Numbered from the stretch's first letter, positions 21,464 through 33,331 are shown. The stretch: DNA of 64,000 nt from Hormiphora californensis (GCA_020137815.1 CM035359.1:5499356-5563355), one strand, 5' to 3'. The notes: a model not told the origin generated them from the sequence alone. A program made the numbers and translations.

Positions 21464-24400
21464 TCAAGGTGGTGGTGGAGTATCGAGGTATAACCAACCT
21501 GAAACGGTACTATCAGCCCGGGTAGCTGGTCGGCTGGCCATGATAAACCCGTCATCTCGATAATCCTTCCATTCCACTAGAGAGGCTGTCAGTCGTGGGG
21601 TGTTGTGAAGGATAGCAAGGGAGTAACTTTGGAGAGTGTTGTGTGATCGAGCAATGGCCAGAGATATGTTCACTGAAAGAGAGGAGTTGGGGTTAGATTG
21701 GGTTTGAGGGGGTAAGAGGGGGATGTTTGAGGGGGTAAGAGGTGGAGGTTTGAGGGGGTAAGAGGTGGAGGTTACTGTTAGAGGTTGTTGAGTAAGGGGG
21801 ACCCTTCCCCCTTACTCAACAAGTTAGAGGGGTTTTGGGGAGTTGGGTTTGGAATGGGATTCGCCGATTCGGGGGAGGACTGAGGTGGGACACTGGGACG
21901 AGGTTTAGGGGGAGGTTAGTTGTTTGGAAGTTCAAAGGAAGGCCCGGGCACCTGGATCGAATAGAATCATCATGGTATGGCGGTTGGTACGTTGAAAAAA
22001 AGGGACAGGGGGTGTCCAAAATTGTATGGAATTTTTTGGAAATTTTTGGCCACAATCCACAAATGATAATAGTATTGAAACCACAAACAATATAGCTCAA
22101 ACAATTCCTAGGCTTCAAAAATATTTGCAAGGGACAGGTATCTGACTAGAGAGTTCTTCAAACGATTCCTCTCAATATCGTTCTGTCTTTTTCAACTTCT
22201 CTCGGAATGCTAGTTCAGTGTTCACGATTCTACAGAGGGTGGGGGTGCTATTTTGCCCAAATAGTACGACATTGTCCCCTCAAAGGCTGCTCTGTGCTCC
22301 TCAACCTCCTCCACTGTTTCAACCTCTCCAGATTTTGTCCACTGCATCGCCTCCTCACAGGTCCTAAAGATGGGGGAAATCAATAAATCTGTGAGAAATA
22401 AACATCCATGCAATGGCACATAGCTGAACTAATCGGAATTCTGAACGCTAGGTGAGAGAGACTCTGCCCCCTCGTCAAATGTTCACCTGTTCGATGTTTG
22501 CTTTTCTTCTTTGTTCAATTTCCCAACAATTCGTTCTGGGTCTGTTACTTGGCTATGGTAATCTGAGATGTGGGCCCTGTAGTCCTGAAATGGAGTTACA
22601 GCGTGTTAAAACAATGTTTAATTAAGGGAGTATAGGGTGGGAGTAAAGCTAGAGGTTGGGAGTTGAGGGAGTATATTTAGAGACACGTGGAAACTGAAGA
22701 ACTTAACAGAAATCACCTGAAGGGCGGCTGAGAGATCTAGTAGATAAACAGTCGTTTCGTGACCATATCTAACTGCTATATCTCGAGGCGTTTCCCCTTT
22801 ACTTGTTTCAAGACTGAAACATTGAACAACTAGAAGAATTGTGTATCGTTGTTATCCTGCATTTTCGGAACATGTTCGTCTCAACACTGCACGCCGCAGA
22901 CTGTACCAAACCCGGGCGAACAAGCTAACAATAGTGCAATTACATGCGCGCGATGTACTATATCGCATGGAAGTTCACTATTGTTAGCTCGCTCACCCGG
23001 GCTAGCTCGTGCACCCGCGACACGCAATGCCGAGACGAACACGCTCCGAAAAGAGAGCATAACAAATCTAGTCAATCAAATCTCACTGTAGAGATATGGG
23101 AGAATTTGTTGGGGCTCTTGTTCTGTCTGTCAGGGCTTTCTGGCGTACCCCGCAGACCCCATCTGATCGCACTGTCAAATGGGGGTCTGGCGCCGCTAGA
23201 AAGGTCGGGGGTGTCATGGGCCACCAGACAGTTTTGTAACTTACGAGAGAGTAGCGCCATGATCAAGTAGACACTGAACTGACCCAATACGGCCCCAACT
23301 GGCAGCTTTATGAAGCGCTGTATATCCCTGCGGTAACGGGATAGATAAAGACCTGGCGGTTAAGCATACTAGGACAGGGCGGCTGAATTGACAAATTGTC
23401 ACACTTTCCATTTTCTGTGTAGTTATAGGGTACAACTTTGATCAATGATATAAGCTGATGTGTACCTGTGGATCGGCTAGATTAACATCCACCTCCTCAT
23501 TTTGAAGGAGCGCCGGAACAAGGGCAATTCGACCGAGAACTGACGCCTTTTCAAGGGGAGTCTGACCAAAGTCGTCACGAAACTGTAGATCTGGTTTCTG
23601 TGGCTCTGTCGCTTCTTCCGTTTGCTCTTGTTCGGGGTCTGGTTGCGGGTTACATAGAGAGTTGAAGAGCTCCTCCTTTTCGAAGATTAGGGCCTTTAAA
23701 ATGTCGACATTTGAGGCAACCATTCTATACGGGGAAGTTTTTGAATTAGAAAACCGAAATCGACATGTATTTTGTCTTGTTTACACTCTATCCTTAATTC
23801 TGTGAGATCAAGAGCCAAGGACGTGCGTTATTGGAATGCTAACGCAGCGCGCGCAGTTACTTTCTATAGGCGTAACTTTCTGTAACCATGGAGACGGAGA
23901 GAAAATAGTCATCACGTTATACCGATCAATGGACGACTGCTAAACAATGAACTCTCGCCGGGAAACCCCCAGATTTTGGCGTGTAATTTTAAATTTAGTT
24001 TATAATTTCGTTGGTACGGGACATGGGCACGGATTTAAGAAAGGTAGGGATCAGTTTAGGATGTACAGCAGCTGCTTCGACTGCAAATAACACTTACTCA
24101 GTTGTAACCTTTCCTGATCATCTGTTTCCATGCTTTCTGCAGCCTTTTCGAAATACTCTACAGCGTGCCCGTAGTCACCCTGAAGAAATAAAACGTTCGA
24201 AACTTTACAGACTGTGAAATCTAAATAGAGTACTGACGTACCAGCATATTGTACAAGTCGGCCAGGGAGCTGCACGCTTGCGAATACACCTCCTTGTTTC
24301 CCTGATCGTTTGCAATGTTGACAAATTCTTTGTAACTTTCCAGCGCTTCCTCGATCTTGCCCTCACTGAATGATAAGTTGATGTTAATTGCATCTGATGT

Positions 24401-26512
24401 TTATTGGCCCAAAGACCACTGTACCTGGTTTGACATCGACCAAGGGCCTCGTATGCTTTACCCATTCCAACTTTGTCCTTGTCCCTTTTGCATCGATCAA
24501 GATATCCTGAATAGAAACGAAGTTTAGTAAAATAAACCCTGATCAGTTGATCTCAAAACTTTTTCCATTGACCCGATCGCGATCCTAGATTGATCAGGCC
24601 GATCCACAACCCCAGAATCTTTCCCTACCCCACAATTCATACCTTTGTGGTACATCTTGGCCACTTGTGGATCACCGACTGCTTCGTAAATGTTTCCTAA
24701 TCGATGGCTGGCCATTCCCGCTTCAGTTTTGTTACCACCTAAATATCTCTAGTTGGTTCAGTTAGCTCTAAAAACGAAATAATATGTATGAACAAGTCTA
24801 GAAAGACCCAGTAAAATAAACACCAAGAACCCCAACCTTCTTTAGCCATCTGGTAGGCTTTCTTCAGGTATTCGATGGACAAGGGTGGGGATTCTTCGTA
24901 AACCTCTTCAGCTAGGCATGTGTACGTTTTGTAGAGCTGAAATGTGGTGTTAGGGTGGTTAGGGCATCTAGGTAGAAAATGGAAGGACTAAGAAAGATGA
25001 AGTGAGGCATGTGTGTAATGTGTCATGCACGCTGCTAACACACAACGTGTTCTGAGATGTGAGAATCATCAGGAGACAGGAGGGAGCTAGTTCGATCGGG
25101 GAGAAAATGAGAGAAATATAGTGGTCCACGCTTCTATAATGAGTATGGCGAACACCTTTTCAGTTTTATACCGACAGCAGACAGACAAAAATGAATATCA
25201 GCATGTTGGGTATAAAGCGAAAGGGAGAGAGAGGGGCGAAAGATAGGTAGGTAGATACAGGGAGAGAGAAAAAAGAGATAAAGAAGGAGAAAGAAAGATA
25301 AAGAAAGATATCTACCTGAATAGCGGCATTATCATGAAGGTGTTCTCCCTCCTTATTTTGCCAATCTTGGTCAGTTGTGAGCGTAAAAAACTTTTCCAAA
25401 AACTCAATAGCAGCCGATAAATCGCCTAAAATGATGGTCATTAGTTTTATCGCTAACATGATAAGTATTCTTCTCTGATCGGGCTATCTAGTATCTACCT
25501 ACCTCGTTTTTCCAGTGCAACACCGATGTAAAAGTTAGCCTCAGCCTGTTTTCGTCCATCATCATCTACTTGATTACTTTCCGCCATACATCGCCCATGG
25601 AAGTGGTCAATGAGCCATTGGTCACTGGGAAACTGCTCAAAGTAGTGTGCCAACTCGAGGTACGCGTCATACGCTTTATCCGGTGCTCCTGGGGATTAGT
25701 TTTTGAAGTTGCACAGAAATATTGACCAATCATCGGGAAAACCGATCCTTCTATGCAGTTCTAGATATAATATGGAAAGATATGGAAAGAACGACTTACC
25801 GCATCTCCTGGAATCTTCGGCAGCGATGAGTTTTGTTTTCAGAAAGTCTAACTTTTCATGCTGGTCTATCAACAACTGAACTTCAACGTCACCTGACTCT
25901 GAATCTGAAAAAAGAGAAAAATGAATTGGACTTCTGCACTGGGCAATTATTGCGCCCTCCCCCCCCCCACCTTTTATTGGGGGCAGGGCTATGCAAAATA
26001 CCAGGGTGAGTAGTTAAAAGTCATATATAGAATTACAACGAAATAATACAGCTGTATTTAGGACATGATGGAAATCTTGTTGGAGCCCAAGTTCTACTGC
26101 GGTCATATAGAATTAACTAACCTGCACTCTTTATTTGCTCGTTCTGCTTGTCAAAGAGTTCAAATAGTTCAATAAAAGAGGAAACATAGCCGTCTTGCAA
26201 GATGGATAGAGATAGGTTGTGCTTGTAACTGTTCCTGTATCCGCTTACATCTGCTTTTTCTATCCCCGCTAACCTTCCGAGACTGAAAAAGAAGTTTTGT
26301 ATCTTATACAAAGTTCAGAACTAATCTTTTTGATTATCTACAAAGAAAGAGAATCAAGTTAGTTACTCGTTATCTAACATATTTATCTAGTACCTCTGTC
26401 GTTTTGAGACGGTTGTCCGGCTCCTACCGCTCTTCTCACTCCGTCCACTTCTAAGGCTTGGAAGGGTTGTCTTCGAGCCAGAGTGGTTGACTGGTGGCAG
26501 CGTGGTTGTCAT
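21464..26512 (-). CDS. TTC29: TTC29, axonemal TPR protein
   Basis: Eleven exons on the minus strand, all in phase: 26394-26512, 26122-26282, 25800-25904, 25503-25688, 25316-25425, 24837-24936, 24643-24738, 24425-24506, 24242-24365, 24098-24179 and 21464-21672, giving 457 aa (human 475). The protein starts MTTTLPP, like human TTC29. The segment GYRNSYKHNLSLSILQDGY and the following DKLDFL-type region match the N-terminal half of the family, and tetratricopeptide helices follow (GMASHRLGNIYEAVGDPQVA, GKAYEALGRCQ, ACSSLADLYNMLGDYGHA). The last exon supplies the conserved IARSH...LVEWKDYR ending. TTC29 supports axonemal dynein assembly or transport in sperm flagella. The last intron (21673-24097) contains the whole ANKRD45-like gene on the same strand. 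If exon 10 is not spliced, a short alternative end occurs 48 bases further on. Confidence 0.9.
21784..21824. repeat. Hairpin in the last TTC29 intron
   Basis: ttgttgagtaagggggac and the following cttcccccttactcaacaa are reverse complements with a two- or three-base loop. Tandem copies of gagggggtaagaggtggaggttt precede it. It could be a small foldback repeat; its position in an intron gives no further clue. Confidence 0.6.
22222..23723 (-). CDS. ANKRD45: ANKRD45-like ankyrin protein nested in the last TTC29 intron
   Basis: Five exons, all in phase: 23466-23723, 23245-23327, 22717-22813, 22487-22584 and 22222-22363, giving 225 aa (human about 266-280). Exon 1 contains an ankyrin-like segment (DDFGQTPLEKASVLGRIALV), exon 2 a clear repeat (GYTALHKAASWGRIGSVQCL) and exon 3 a third (GETPRDIAVRYGHETTVYLL). 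The tail VTDPERIVGKLNKEEK and the C-terminal helical exon match the order of ANKRD45. ANKRD45 is a ciliary or flagellar and proliferating-cell protein in vertebrates. The gene lies wholly between TTC29 exons 10 and 11 and runs the same way. The start is the first ATG of exon 1; no upstream exon is evident. Confidence 0.85.
22866..23058. repeat. ~190-bp foldback element in an ANKRD45 intron
   Basis: The outer arms tcggaacatgttcgtct and agacgaacacgctccga and the inner arms gctaacaatagtgca and ttcactattgttagc are inverted around a GC-rich centre, with cccgggcgaa/ctcacccggg between them. This is a non-coding foldback or MITE between exons 2 and 3. Confidence 0.7.
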
Positions 26513-26828
26513 AGCAATCTATAACACGCTAATCCATCGTCTACACATACAGAACAGAGTTTAGATTAGGGGCGAGTAGAATGGGAACATAGAATGGGGG
26601 TGGGGTAGTTAGCGGGAGGAGGGAAGTTTAGAGGAGTTGTGATTTTCGAGTAAAACGAAGCTATGCTAGAATTCTAATTACATTGCATGAGAAACAATCG
26701 GAGTGCAATTCAGAAAAATAAACGATTAGATCTGGCCAGGATACAGTTCTCAACTCACTATTCCTATCAAATATATACCACTCTTTCCCCAGCCCTTCCA
26801 ATAAATAAAAGATGAGATTGTTATAAAA

Positions 26829-28601
26829 TCAACTAGGATAGGAAACAGCAAAATAGTTGTGACCCTCACTATAAAAGCAGTCATAAGAACAGAGGCATGC
26901 CCGGATCGGAATGTTCCCCGCCTTGTTGTTCAACTTTAGTTCACTTTTAGCATTAACGAAATGAACGCACTCTAACCACGAGTAGAGATATGACTGTTCA
27001 CAAACGACACACTTCTTGGCGTCTTTTAGAGCGTTCAGGATGTCGGGACGAAGTGTAGCTGATTTGCGGAGGGTGGAGTTCCGATCTTTGAAAGATACGA
27101 GAATCATACGGGCACACAGTTCCTGAAATTATAACAATATTGTACTCTTAGGTACCGGCAGTGGGTACTGTCAGTGGAGCCGAAATAGAATAACTGGGCA
27201 AAAACGAAACCACAATTATATATTGCAATGATTCATTTTATACCTTGAGATACAAAACATCATTAACATTCTGACTCAATACTGGGAGATGTTCCAACAG
27301 GGGATTTTCGTCGCAATGAAGCTCCTTTAGGGCACAATGGTAGATTCCTTCGGGAAACATTGTTATTAGGTTGCAACTCACGTCCAGTACCTGAAATAAT
27401 AAAGTTAATCAGCTAACTTGCTCGTACCTTGTTTTTCATCTCTGATCTCCCCAGATATAGGTCAGTACAACAATGTTTTGTACAAAAACTTGGAAAAACT
27501 TTAGACATGGATTTGGACTATTCCTTTAAAAAGAACTGGAAACTTACCTGCAAACTCTGACAGTGCCCAATTTCGTCTGGGATTTCCGAGATTTCATTCT
27601 TGTACACAAACAACTTCTTAAGATTTCTCAAGTACCCCAACTCTCGTGGTAACTCCTTGATTCTGTAACATTGTGGCATTGAGAAACAAGTTAATAAAAG
27701 CAACTGTTAGATTCTAACAAACAATTCTTTTCCTCGATCCAGCCTCCAGACGGGCTTGGATTCCAAGAAATGTTTATCACCCTGGATATACCTGTTATTT
27801 CCTAGATGAAGCTCAGTTATCTCTAAACAAGACAAGATATCCCGGGGAATCGTAGTGACAAGATTCCTCTCCATGCAAAGGACTTGCAAGCTTTTCATCC
27901 CTCGTATCTGATTTGGACAAACAATTTAGTTTTCGTTACAATGATACACGATAAGATTTAGTAGATGCATCTACCCCACTTTTAAGGAAAATCTGATACA
28001 TCTAGATGCTAATAAAATGTTAGATAAAAAACACACCTCAGGAGGAATCTGGTCGATATTATTATTGTTAGCATTTAGTATTCTACAACTAACGAGCCTC
28101 TCAACCACAGCTCCGGTCAGCTCTTTTAGTTGGTTGTTGAAGATGTGGAGGGTATCTATGTGGGGGAGACATCCCAAAACCAGAGGTAGGTACTCAAAAT
28201 GGTTGTTGCCAAGGTTCACCAGCTGAAGATCTGCAATCAGTGATTGGAAGAGAGGGGACGAGGAACAGGGTGGAAAAGTCTAAAAGAGATAGGGAGTGAG
28301 AGGACGAGAAAGAGACTGGAAGAGTCAATATGATAGGAGAGTCGAAGAAATATTAAATTTTGATGAGGTAAAAAGTAGTAAATGTGGGGATGTAAAAAGG
28401 TAGAACTTTAATTTTGTACATACCTTTCAAGTTTTCAAGTTCATACGGAAGTTCTTTTAGCTTGTTGTTTTTCAAAATCAGCTGCCGGGCACTAACAACT
28501 TTGCAAAGGAGAGGAGGGATAGTAGAGAGGGATTTGTTGCATATTGTCACAGATTTAGAGTTCCCTCGAACAGCGTTAAGTAGGGACGTATCTGCAGGCA
28601 T
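26829..28601 (-). CDS. LRRC69: LRRC69-like leucine-rich repeat protein
   Basis: Six in-phase exons: 28424-28601, 28037-28230, 27792-27907, 27548-27662, 27244-27390 and 26829-27122, giving 347 aa, the length I recall for human LRRC69. About eight leucine-rich repeats run from residue ~15 to ~240 (for example LILKNNKLKELPYELENL, LQVLCMERNLVTTIP). They are followed by the family's distinctive end: a cap reading LREL/LKELHCDENPL, then a cysteine-bearing module with KKCVVCEQSY, WLECVHFV and LCSYDCF. The CxxC and CxxxxC spacing suggests metal binding, which is unproven. Function is unknown. The gene sits ~320 bp upstream of TTC29 on the same strand. The first ATG opens the frame; no upstream coding exon is seen. 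Confidence 0.85.
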
Positions 28602-29108
28602 CTCTTGACATAGTACCCCCTAGGATGTCATGGAGCTAGATAGAGAGGAGGGGGATGGATAGATTATAGAGGGGAGGGATAAATCATAGAAGGTATAGGG
28701 GAGGGGGGATAGACCATAGAGGGAGGGGGTGGATAGATAGATATATTATAGAGGGGAGGGGTTAATAGATGGACTATTATAGAGGTAGGGTTGGGGAGAG
28801 GTAGGGGTGTAGTGGAGTGGAGAAGGGGAGTGGTAAAGGGATAGGAGGTAGTGGGAAGGAAGGTGGAAGAGTACAAAATATAAAACTACAGCAACAAATT
28901 TAAAGTTCTCAATGAAGCAATTTCTCCAATTTATACACTTGTGTACATTAAACTTTTTTACAAACATATAATTTCTCAGTTTATTTTTGTGCATCTTCAC
29001 ACGCATGACGAGAGTTCTCTCTCACAACACACAAACACACACAGTACACTACACAGCAGCTTCAGCACATTATATCACGTGATATATCACATGACACGCA
29101 TTGTCTGA
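28602..29108. other. Purine-rich low-complexity spacer
   Basis: Between LRRC69 and CFAP157, 28640-28860 is made of irregular gatagattatagaggggaggg-type repeats. The remainder is AT-rich and contains cacacac and a short atatcacgtgatatatcacatgac near-palindrome at ~29073-29095. No coding signal is seen. Confidence 0.6.
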
Positions 29109-30575
29109 TTATTTGATCGGTGGTAACTTCTGTTTTCCTCCACTCCCATTGCTTCCCGAGGGCCGGGGAACGAGACCAAGATCTCCAAGTCGATAATGGC
29201 TGATTTTCTTTGGATCGATCAACTGTGAGGGAATGGTGGCACTCAGTTTTCCTGATTGGGATGTTTTTCCAATGCTGTGTTCGGTGACAATGTCCCTTGG
29301 AATGCCCTCCGAAGGCAGTCCAGCCGCTGCGAGAAGGGTAAGAAGGGTGTGGAAAAGTTTCTCACGATCAACCGGATCTTCACCATCACTTTCTGCCGAA
29401 CTTTTCACCTTTTCAGCTATATCATCTGGTGTCACCTGCAGAGCAACTTGGATACCAAAAGCTGCTTCGAAGATAATCTTGGACAATTTGTTGACCTTGG
29501 ACTTGTTGTCCCGGAGCTCCTCGCATTTCTTTGAGTAAGCCTGCTCGAATTCCATCTTACTCATTTTCTTATCCTCCAGATCAATCTCCACATCAGATAA
29601 TTGGGACTCCAAAAGAGCAACTCTCTGAGCCATATCCGAATGATCATCCTCCATGATTCGATACTCATCTACCGATTCCTCCAACTTTTTGATCTTTTCC
29701 AGTAGCATGTTGATCATTTTCTGACAGGTGTTGTTCTTTTTCGCTAGCTCCTTTTCGTTGTCTTCCAGCATGTTGATTGTTTGCTGCTGCTTTTTGTCCT
29801 TCAACCGTAGATCATCGTTCTCCTTGATCAGATCAATCGTTTTTTCTGACATTTTAGCGAGTTGTGCGTTGATAGACACATTCTCCCGAATGGTTCTCTT
29901 GGTTGTCTCGGCCATCTGTTTGTTGGAAACTTTCCTGAACTCTGCAGCCACTGTATTAACACGAGCTGTCATTTCCTTTTTAAGACGATCACGGTTTTGA
30001 ACCTCCTTTCGCTCAAGGTTGTACACTGCATCATTGTGTCCACCTCTCTCCTTTTCCAGAAGCTCTTCCATAGCTTTAAACTTACCTTCCAACTCCTCCT
30101 TGTTTTGCCTAAAATCTTCGAGTTGCTCCAGCTTTCCATTAATCAGCATGTTTTCTGAAGTTAGCTGGTCCTTGGTCTCCTGGGCTTCTGTTTTCAGCTG
30201 TGTGATCTGGAGCTCGTAGGAGTCCTTTTCAGCGTCTTTAGCCTGTTGAAGGCTGATAAGCTTTTCTTGCAAATCGGCTACTTCATCACCCATCTGCTCC
30301 AGCTTTTTCTTCAAAAAGGCGACAATCTCTTTTTTGTCTTGTGTCTGCTTTTCATAGTTCTTTTGAAGATCTTTGTTTTCGATTTCAAGCTGATCGCATT
30401 TCTTCTGATACCGGTCAAGCCGCTTTTCTAAATCATTTATCTGGATAATGTAAAATTCTTTCTGAAGTTCAGTTATAGTTTCTTTCTTATGCCCATTTTC
30501 CTCAGAGCCAGACTTCTTTCCTTTCTTCCCGCCCTTCTTCTTTCCGCTTTTCTTGCCCTTTTTCTTGGGCGGCAT
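29109..30575 (-). CDS. CFAP157: CFAP157, cilia- and flagella-associated coiled-coil protein
   Basis: A single 488-codon exon (human 520 aa). The N terminus is a lysine/glycine-rich MPPKKKGKKSG tract, as in CFAP157. It is followed by an almost continuous coiled coil (residues ~30-370) with the family's conserved pieces IQINDLEKRLDRYQKK, KKEIVAFLKKKL and ETKDQLTSENMLINGKL. Near the C terminus the conserved GDLGLVPRP is present. CFAP157 is a FoxJ1-dependent basal-body or centriole-linked protein needed for sperm flagellum morphogenesis in mouse. The ATG lies four bases after an AG acceptor (ttttcttag), so a non-coding first exon is likely. It is transcribed in the same direction as LRRC69, TTC29 and ANKRD45. 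Confidence 0.92.
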   Translation of the reverse strand: MPPKKKGKKSGKKKGGKKGKKSGSEENGHKKETITELQKEFYIIQINDLEKRLDRYQKKCDQLEIENKDLQKNYEKQTQDKKEIVAFLKKKLEQMGDEVADLQEKLISLQQAKDAEKDSYELQITQLKTEAQETKDQLTSENMLINGKLEQLEDFRQNKEELEGKFKAMEELLEKERGGHNDAVYNLERKEVQNRDRLKKEMTARVNTVAAEFRKVSNKQMAETTKRTIRENVSINAQLAKMSEKTIDLIKENDDLRLKDKKQQQTINMLEDNEKELAKKNNTCQKMINMLLEKIKKLEESVDEYRIMEDDHSDMAQRVALLESQLSDVEIDLEDKKMSKMEFEQAYSKKCEELRDNKSKVNKLSKIIFEAAFGIQVALQVTPDDIAEKVKSSAESDGEDPVDREKLFHTLLTLLAAAGLPSEGIPRDIVTEHSIGKTSQSGKLSATIPSQLIDPKKISHYRLGDLGLVPRPSGSNGSGGKQKLPPIK

Positions 30576-30700
30576 GACACCTAAGAAAATATCGGATTTG
30601 TAAATAAATTAGCAGGATGGACAAATATGGCAAATTTACGAATTGGAAAACGGTTCTGTCCCATGATTCTCGTCAAAATCACGAGAAAACAACTTTTTCG

Positions 30701-31210
30701 TTGGCATACGTTGCAGGCCCCTTATAATATAATATAAGGGGCCTGGAGGGAATACCGCGCTAGGGGGGAATACATTATCAATCATATCTCCGGTTCCAGA
30801 TAAGGTACAGAAATCGTTTTGGTAGCGTTGGAAAGAGGAAGATAACAGCTTTCAAATGCAACCGGTTTCAGGTCTCTATCTTATCAGGAACAGGAGATAT
30901 TAACCAAACTCCGCAAAATCGAGTGCGGTAAAATAAAAAAATTCGAGATTTTAATTAAAATTTGAAACAAAGTGTCCCTGCAGGGACCTGTGACGTCACT
31001 TTTTGAAAACAACCAATTTTTGAACGGCTATTGCTCAGCGTCCTCAAGTCCAATTAACTTCTCTCAAAAACAGCAAGGTAGATAATTGTCAGATCTAACA
31101 GCTAGTGAAAGAATCAAGCAAAACGGACTTTAGGGGCCAAAGTTATAAGCACCGCCGTTTTCAGGCCCCTTGCGGGGGTGCGCGCATGAGGGGGCTGCAG
31201 CGCATTCCAA
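30701..31210. mobile_element. 510-bp MITE with TTGGCATACG termini and a 9-bp target duplication
   Basis: The left end ttggcatacgttgcagg and the complement of the right end (ttggaatgcgctgcagc) form imperfect inverted repeats. The flanks actttttcg at 30692-30700 and 31211-31219 are identical. Most of the interior matches the copy at 48044-48610, and the 71-bp derivative at 47919-47989 keeps only the ends. It has no coding frame. A 9-bp duplication points to a Mutator-like transposase acting in trans. Confidence 0.9.
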
Positions 31211-31373
31211 ACTTTTTCGCGAAAAATTTTGAAACGTGACTTTCTTTTTGAAAAGTGCGAACTTTTATTTTGAAAGTTTATTTTTCGCGCGCATGGTTAT
31301 ATTATCATGCGCGCGAAGACATAGCGCATCGCAGTCTTGAAAATATCGCGCGTACGACAAAGACACATTAAAC

Positions 31374-32741
31374 GGGGGGGGGGGGGGGGGGGGGGGGGGC
31401 CGCGTATTAAAATGTCCTTTAATGTCCCTCGATTTTTGGGACATTAAATTGTCCGTTATTATTTAGGACATTAAAAGACATTAAAGGACATTATAAGACA
31501 TTAAAAGACATTAAATTATAACTTCCAAAAACCATTCCAAAATGTGTTACCAAACATGTTTACCACCAATGTACTACTAAAGGTCCCATCTTTCGATTCC
31601 AATGAATGTCATAAATGTTCACTGGTGATTAGGCTTGCTTTTGCATGGGGCGTGGGTGCGGTACCTTTTTTACATACATGCATATTTCTAGCCTAGACGA
31701 TATCTCAAAATCATCTTATGAAACGAGTAGAAAAGACACCGAAGGCTTTAGAGTGAGAGAGAACAGCCCCGATTTTGATGAAACTTGGTCAGAATAGTGT
31801 TTGGTGTCAAAAAAAATTTAGTGCTCAACTCCTAAATTTACGATTTTTAGGTTTTTTAGGTTTTTTTGGTTTTTATGGGTTTCAGGAACGTCCTAGAACA
31901 AAATGAATAGAACCATCTTTCTCAGCGTGAAATTCTGTATCGATTTTAGTGGCTATAAACCTTTCTATGACGTAGAGTTATCCCAAACGGGTACATGTTA
32001 TAGGGGCGGGTACATGTTTTAGGCTAACGGGCGAACCTCTTGTCAGAACACCATGTTATAGGTACTCAATCGACGTGTATTGGTGAGGAAATCATTTTAG
32101 TGAAAACCATTTTGATCTGCGATGATCTGTGTAACGAATAAAACCTAAAAAACCTTACCACATGAAGCATACCCGTTTGGTTTTTGGGATAACTACGTCA
32201 TAGAAAGGTTTATAGCCACTATGATCGATGCAGAATTTCACGCCGAGAAAGATGATGATATTTATTTTGTTCTAGGACGTTCCTGAAACCCATAAAAGCC
32301 AAAAAACCTAAAAAACCTAAAAAAAACCTAAATTAAGGATTTGAGCACTCAAAAATTTTTTGACTTCTAATTAGACATCAAAGACCATTCTGACTGAGTT
32401 TCATCAAAATCGGGGCTATTTTCACTTTAAAACCTTGACATTTAGTCCAAAACTTCAAAATTTCCGGGGTTCGCTTAGAGGTACAGGGCCACCCTAAAAT
32501 GAGGCTTAATCACCCCCAACATCTATGGTATTGGTTGAAATCGATAGAGGTGACATTAGAAGTAAATATTAAGTGGTTGAAAACACCATTTTAGTTTAAT
32601 AATAGCTGAAAATTCATGTTTTAATTAAATGTCCTTTAATGTCTTTTAATGTCTTTTAATGTCCTTTAATGTCCCAGGGACATTAAAGTCAGACGTGTTT
32701 ATTTAGGACATGGATATTAAATTCACGCGGGCCCCCCCCCC
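31374..32741. mobile_element. ~1.37-kb foldback element bounded by a G run and a C run
   Basis: It opens with 26 G and ends with about 10 C; cattaaac flanks it on both sides (31366-31373 and from 32741), consistent with a 7-8-bp target duplication. Inside, the arms are long imperfect inverted repeats. The ttaatgtcctttaatgtcc arrays at 31405-31510 mirror 32625-32700, and tcaggaacgtcctagaacaaa at ~31884 mirrors its complement at ~32268. No coding frame is present. Sequence directly to the left and right is ordinary AT-rich spacer. Confidence 0.7.
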
Positions 32742-33235
32742 ATTAAACGATACCAAAAAACGAGACTTTTGAGGATATGAGGAAAATAAATGTTACACAC
32801 ATCAACAAACTAGACAATTTCCCTCAATCGATACATATGCATAGAGTAATAGATCAAATCTAATTATCACGGTCAAAAAACCATTACATTTACCAATGGC
32901 AAGAACTCAGCTTGAAAATGTGACAATTTGGCACAATCTTGGACTCTTGGACTAAAACATACACGTTTAGTTGGTTCCCAATATTGATAGCCTATAAAGA
33001 GTTTTATACACAGGCGTATTTTGCACAATTTATGATGGTCCTCAATAATTTATTAAAATTGATTTCTCTCCTTTTGAAAAAACAAGAAAACGAAAAGATT
33101 GGCCAGGCAGTGTTACTGTTAACATTCGAGGATATAGGAGTATTTAGAGACTAGAGTGTTATGAACTTAGTAAGAGTTATAGTTCACATTTCGAGTGATA
33201 TATGACCAATAAATTTTTGTGACATATGACAAGGT

Positions 33236-33331
33236 TTCTCTTTCTCTTTCTCTTTCTCTTTCTCTTTCTCTTTCTCTTTCTCTTTCTCTTTCTCTTTCTC
33301 TTTCTCTTTCTCTTTCTCTTTCTCTTTCTCC
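33236..33331. repeat. (CTTTCT)n microsatellite
   Basis: Sixteen or so perfect ctttct hexamers. Open frames on both strands here (poly Leu-Phe and Arg-Glu) are artefacts of the repeat. Confidence 0.98.

Noticed and set aside
24047-24097. TTC29 ending at the short readthrough stop after exon 10
   Set aside because: The readthrough residues match nothing in the family, whereas the phase-1 exon at 21464-21672 supplies the conserved C terminus. It may exist as a minor isoform.
28017-28608. Plus-strand frames over the LRRC69 exons
   Set aside because: Antisense shadows; the minus strand gives continuous leucine-rich repeats and correct splice phases.
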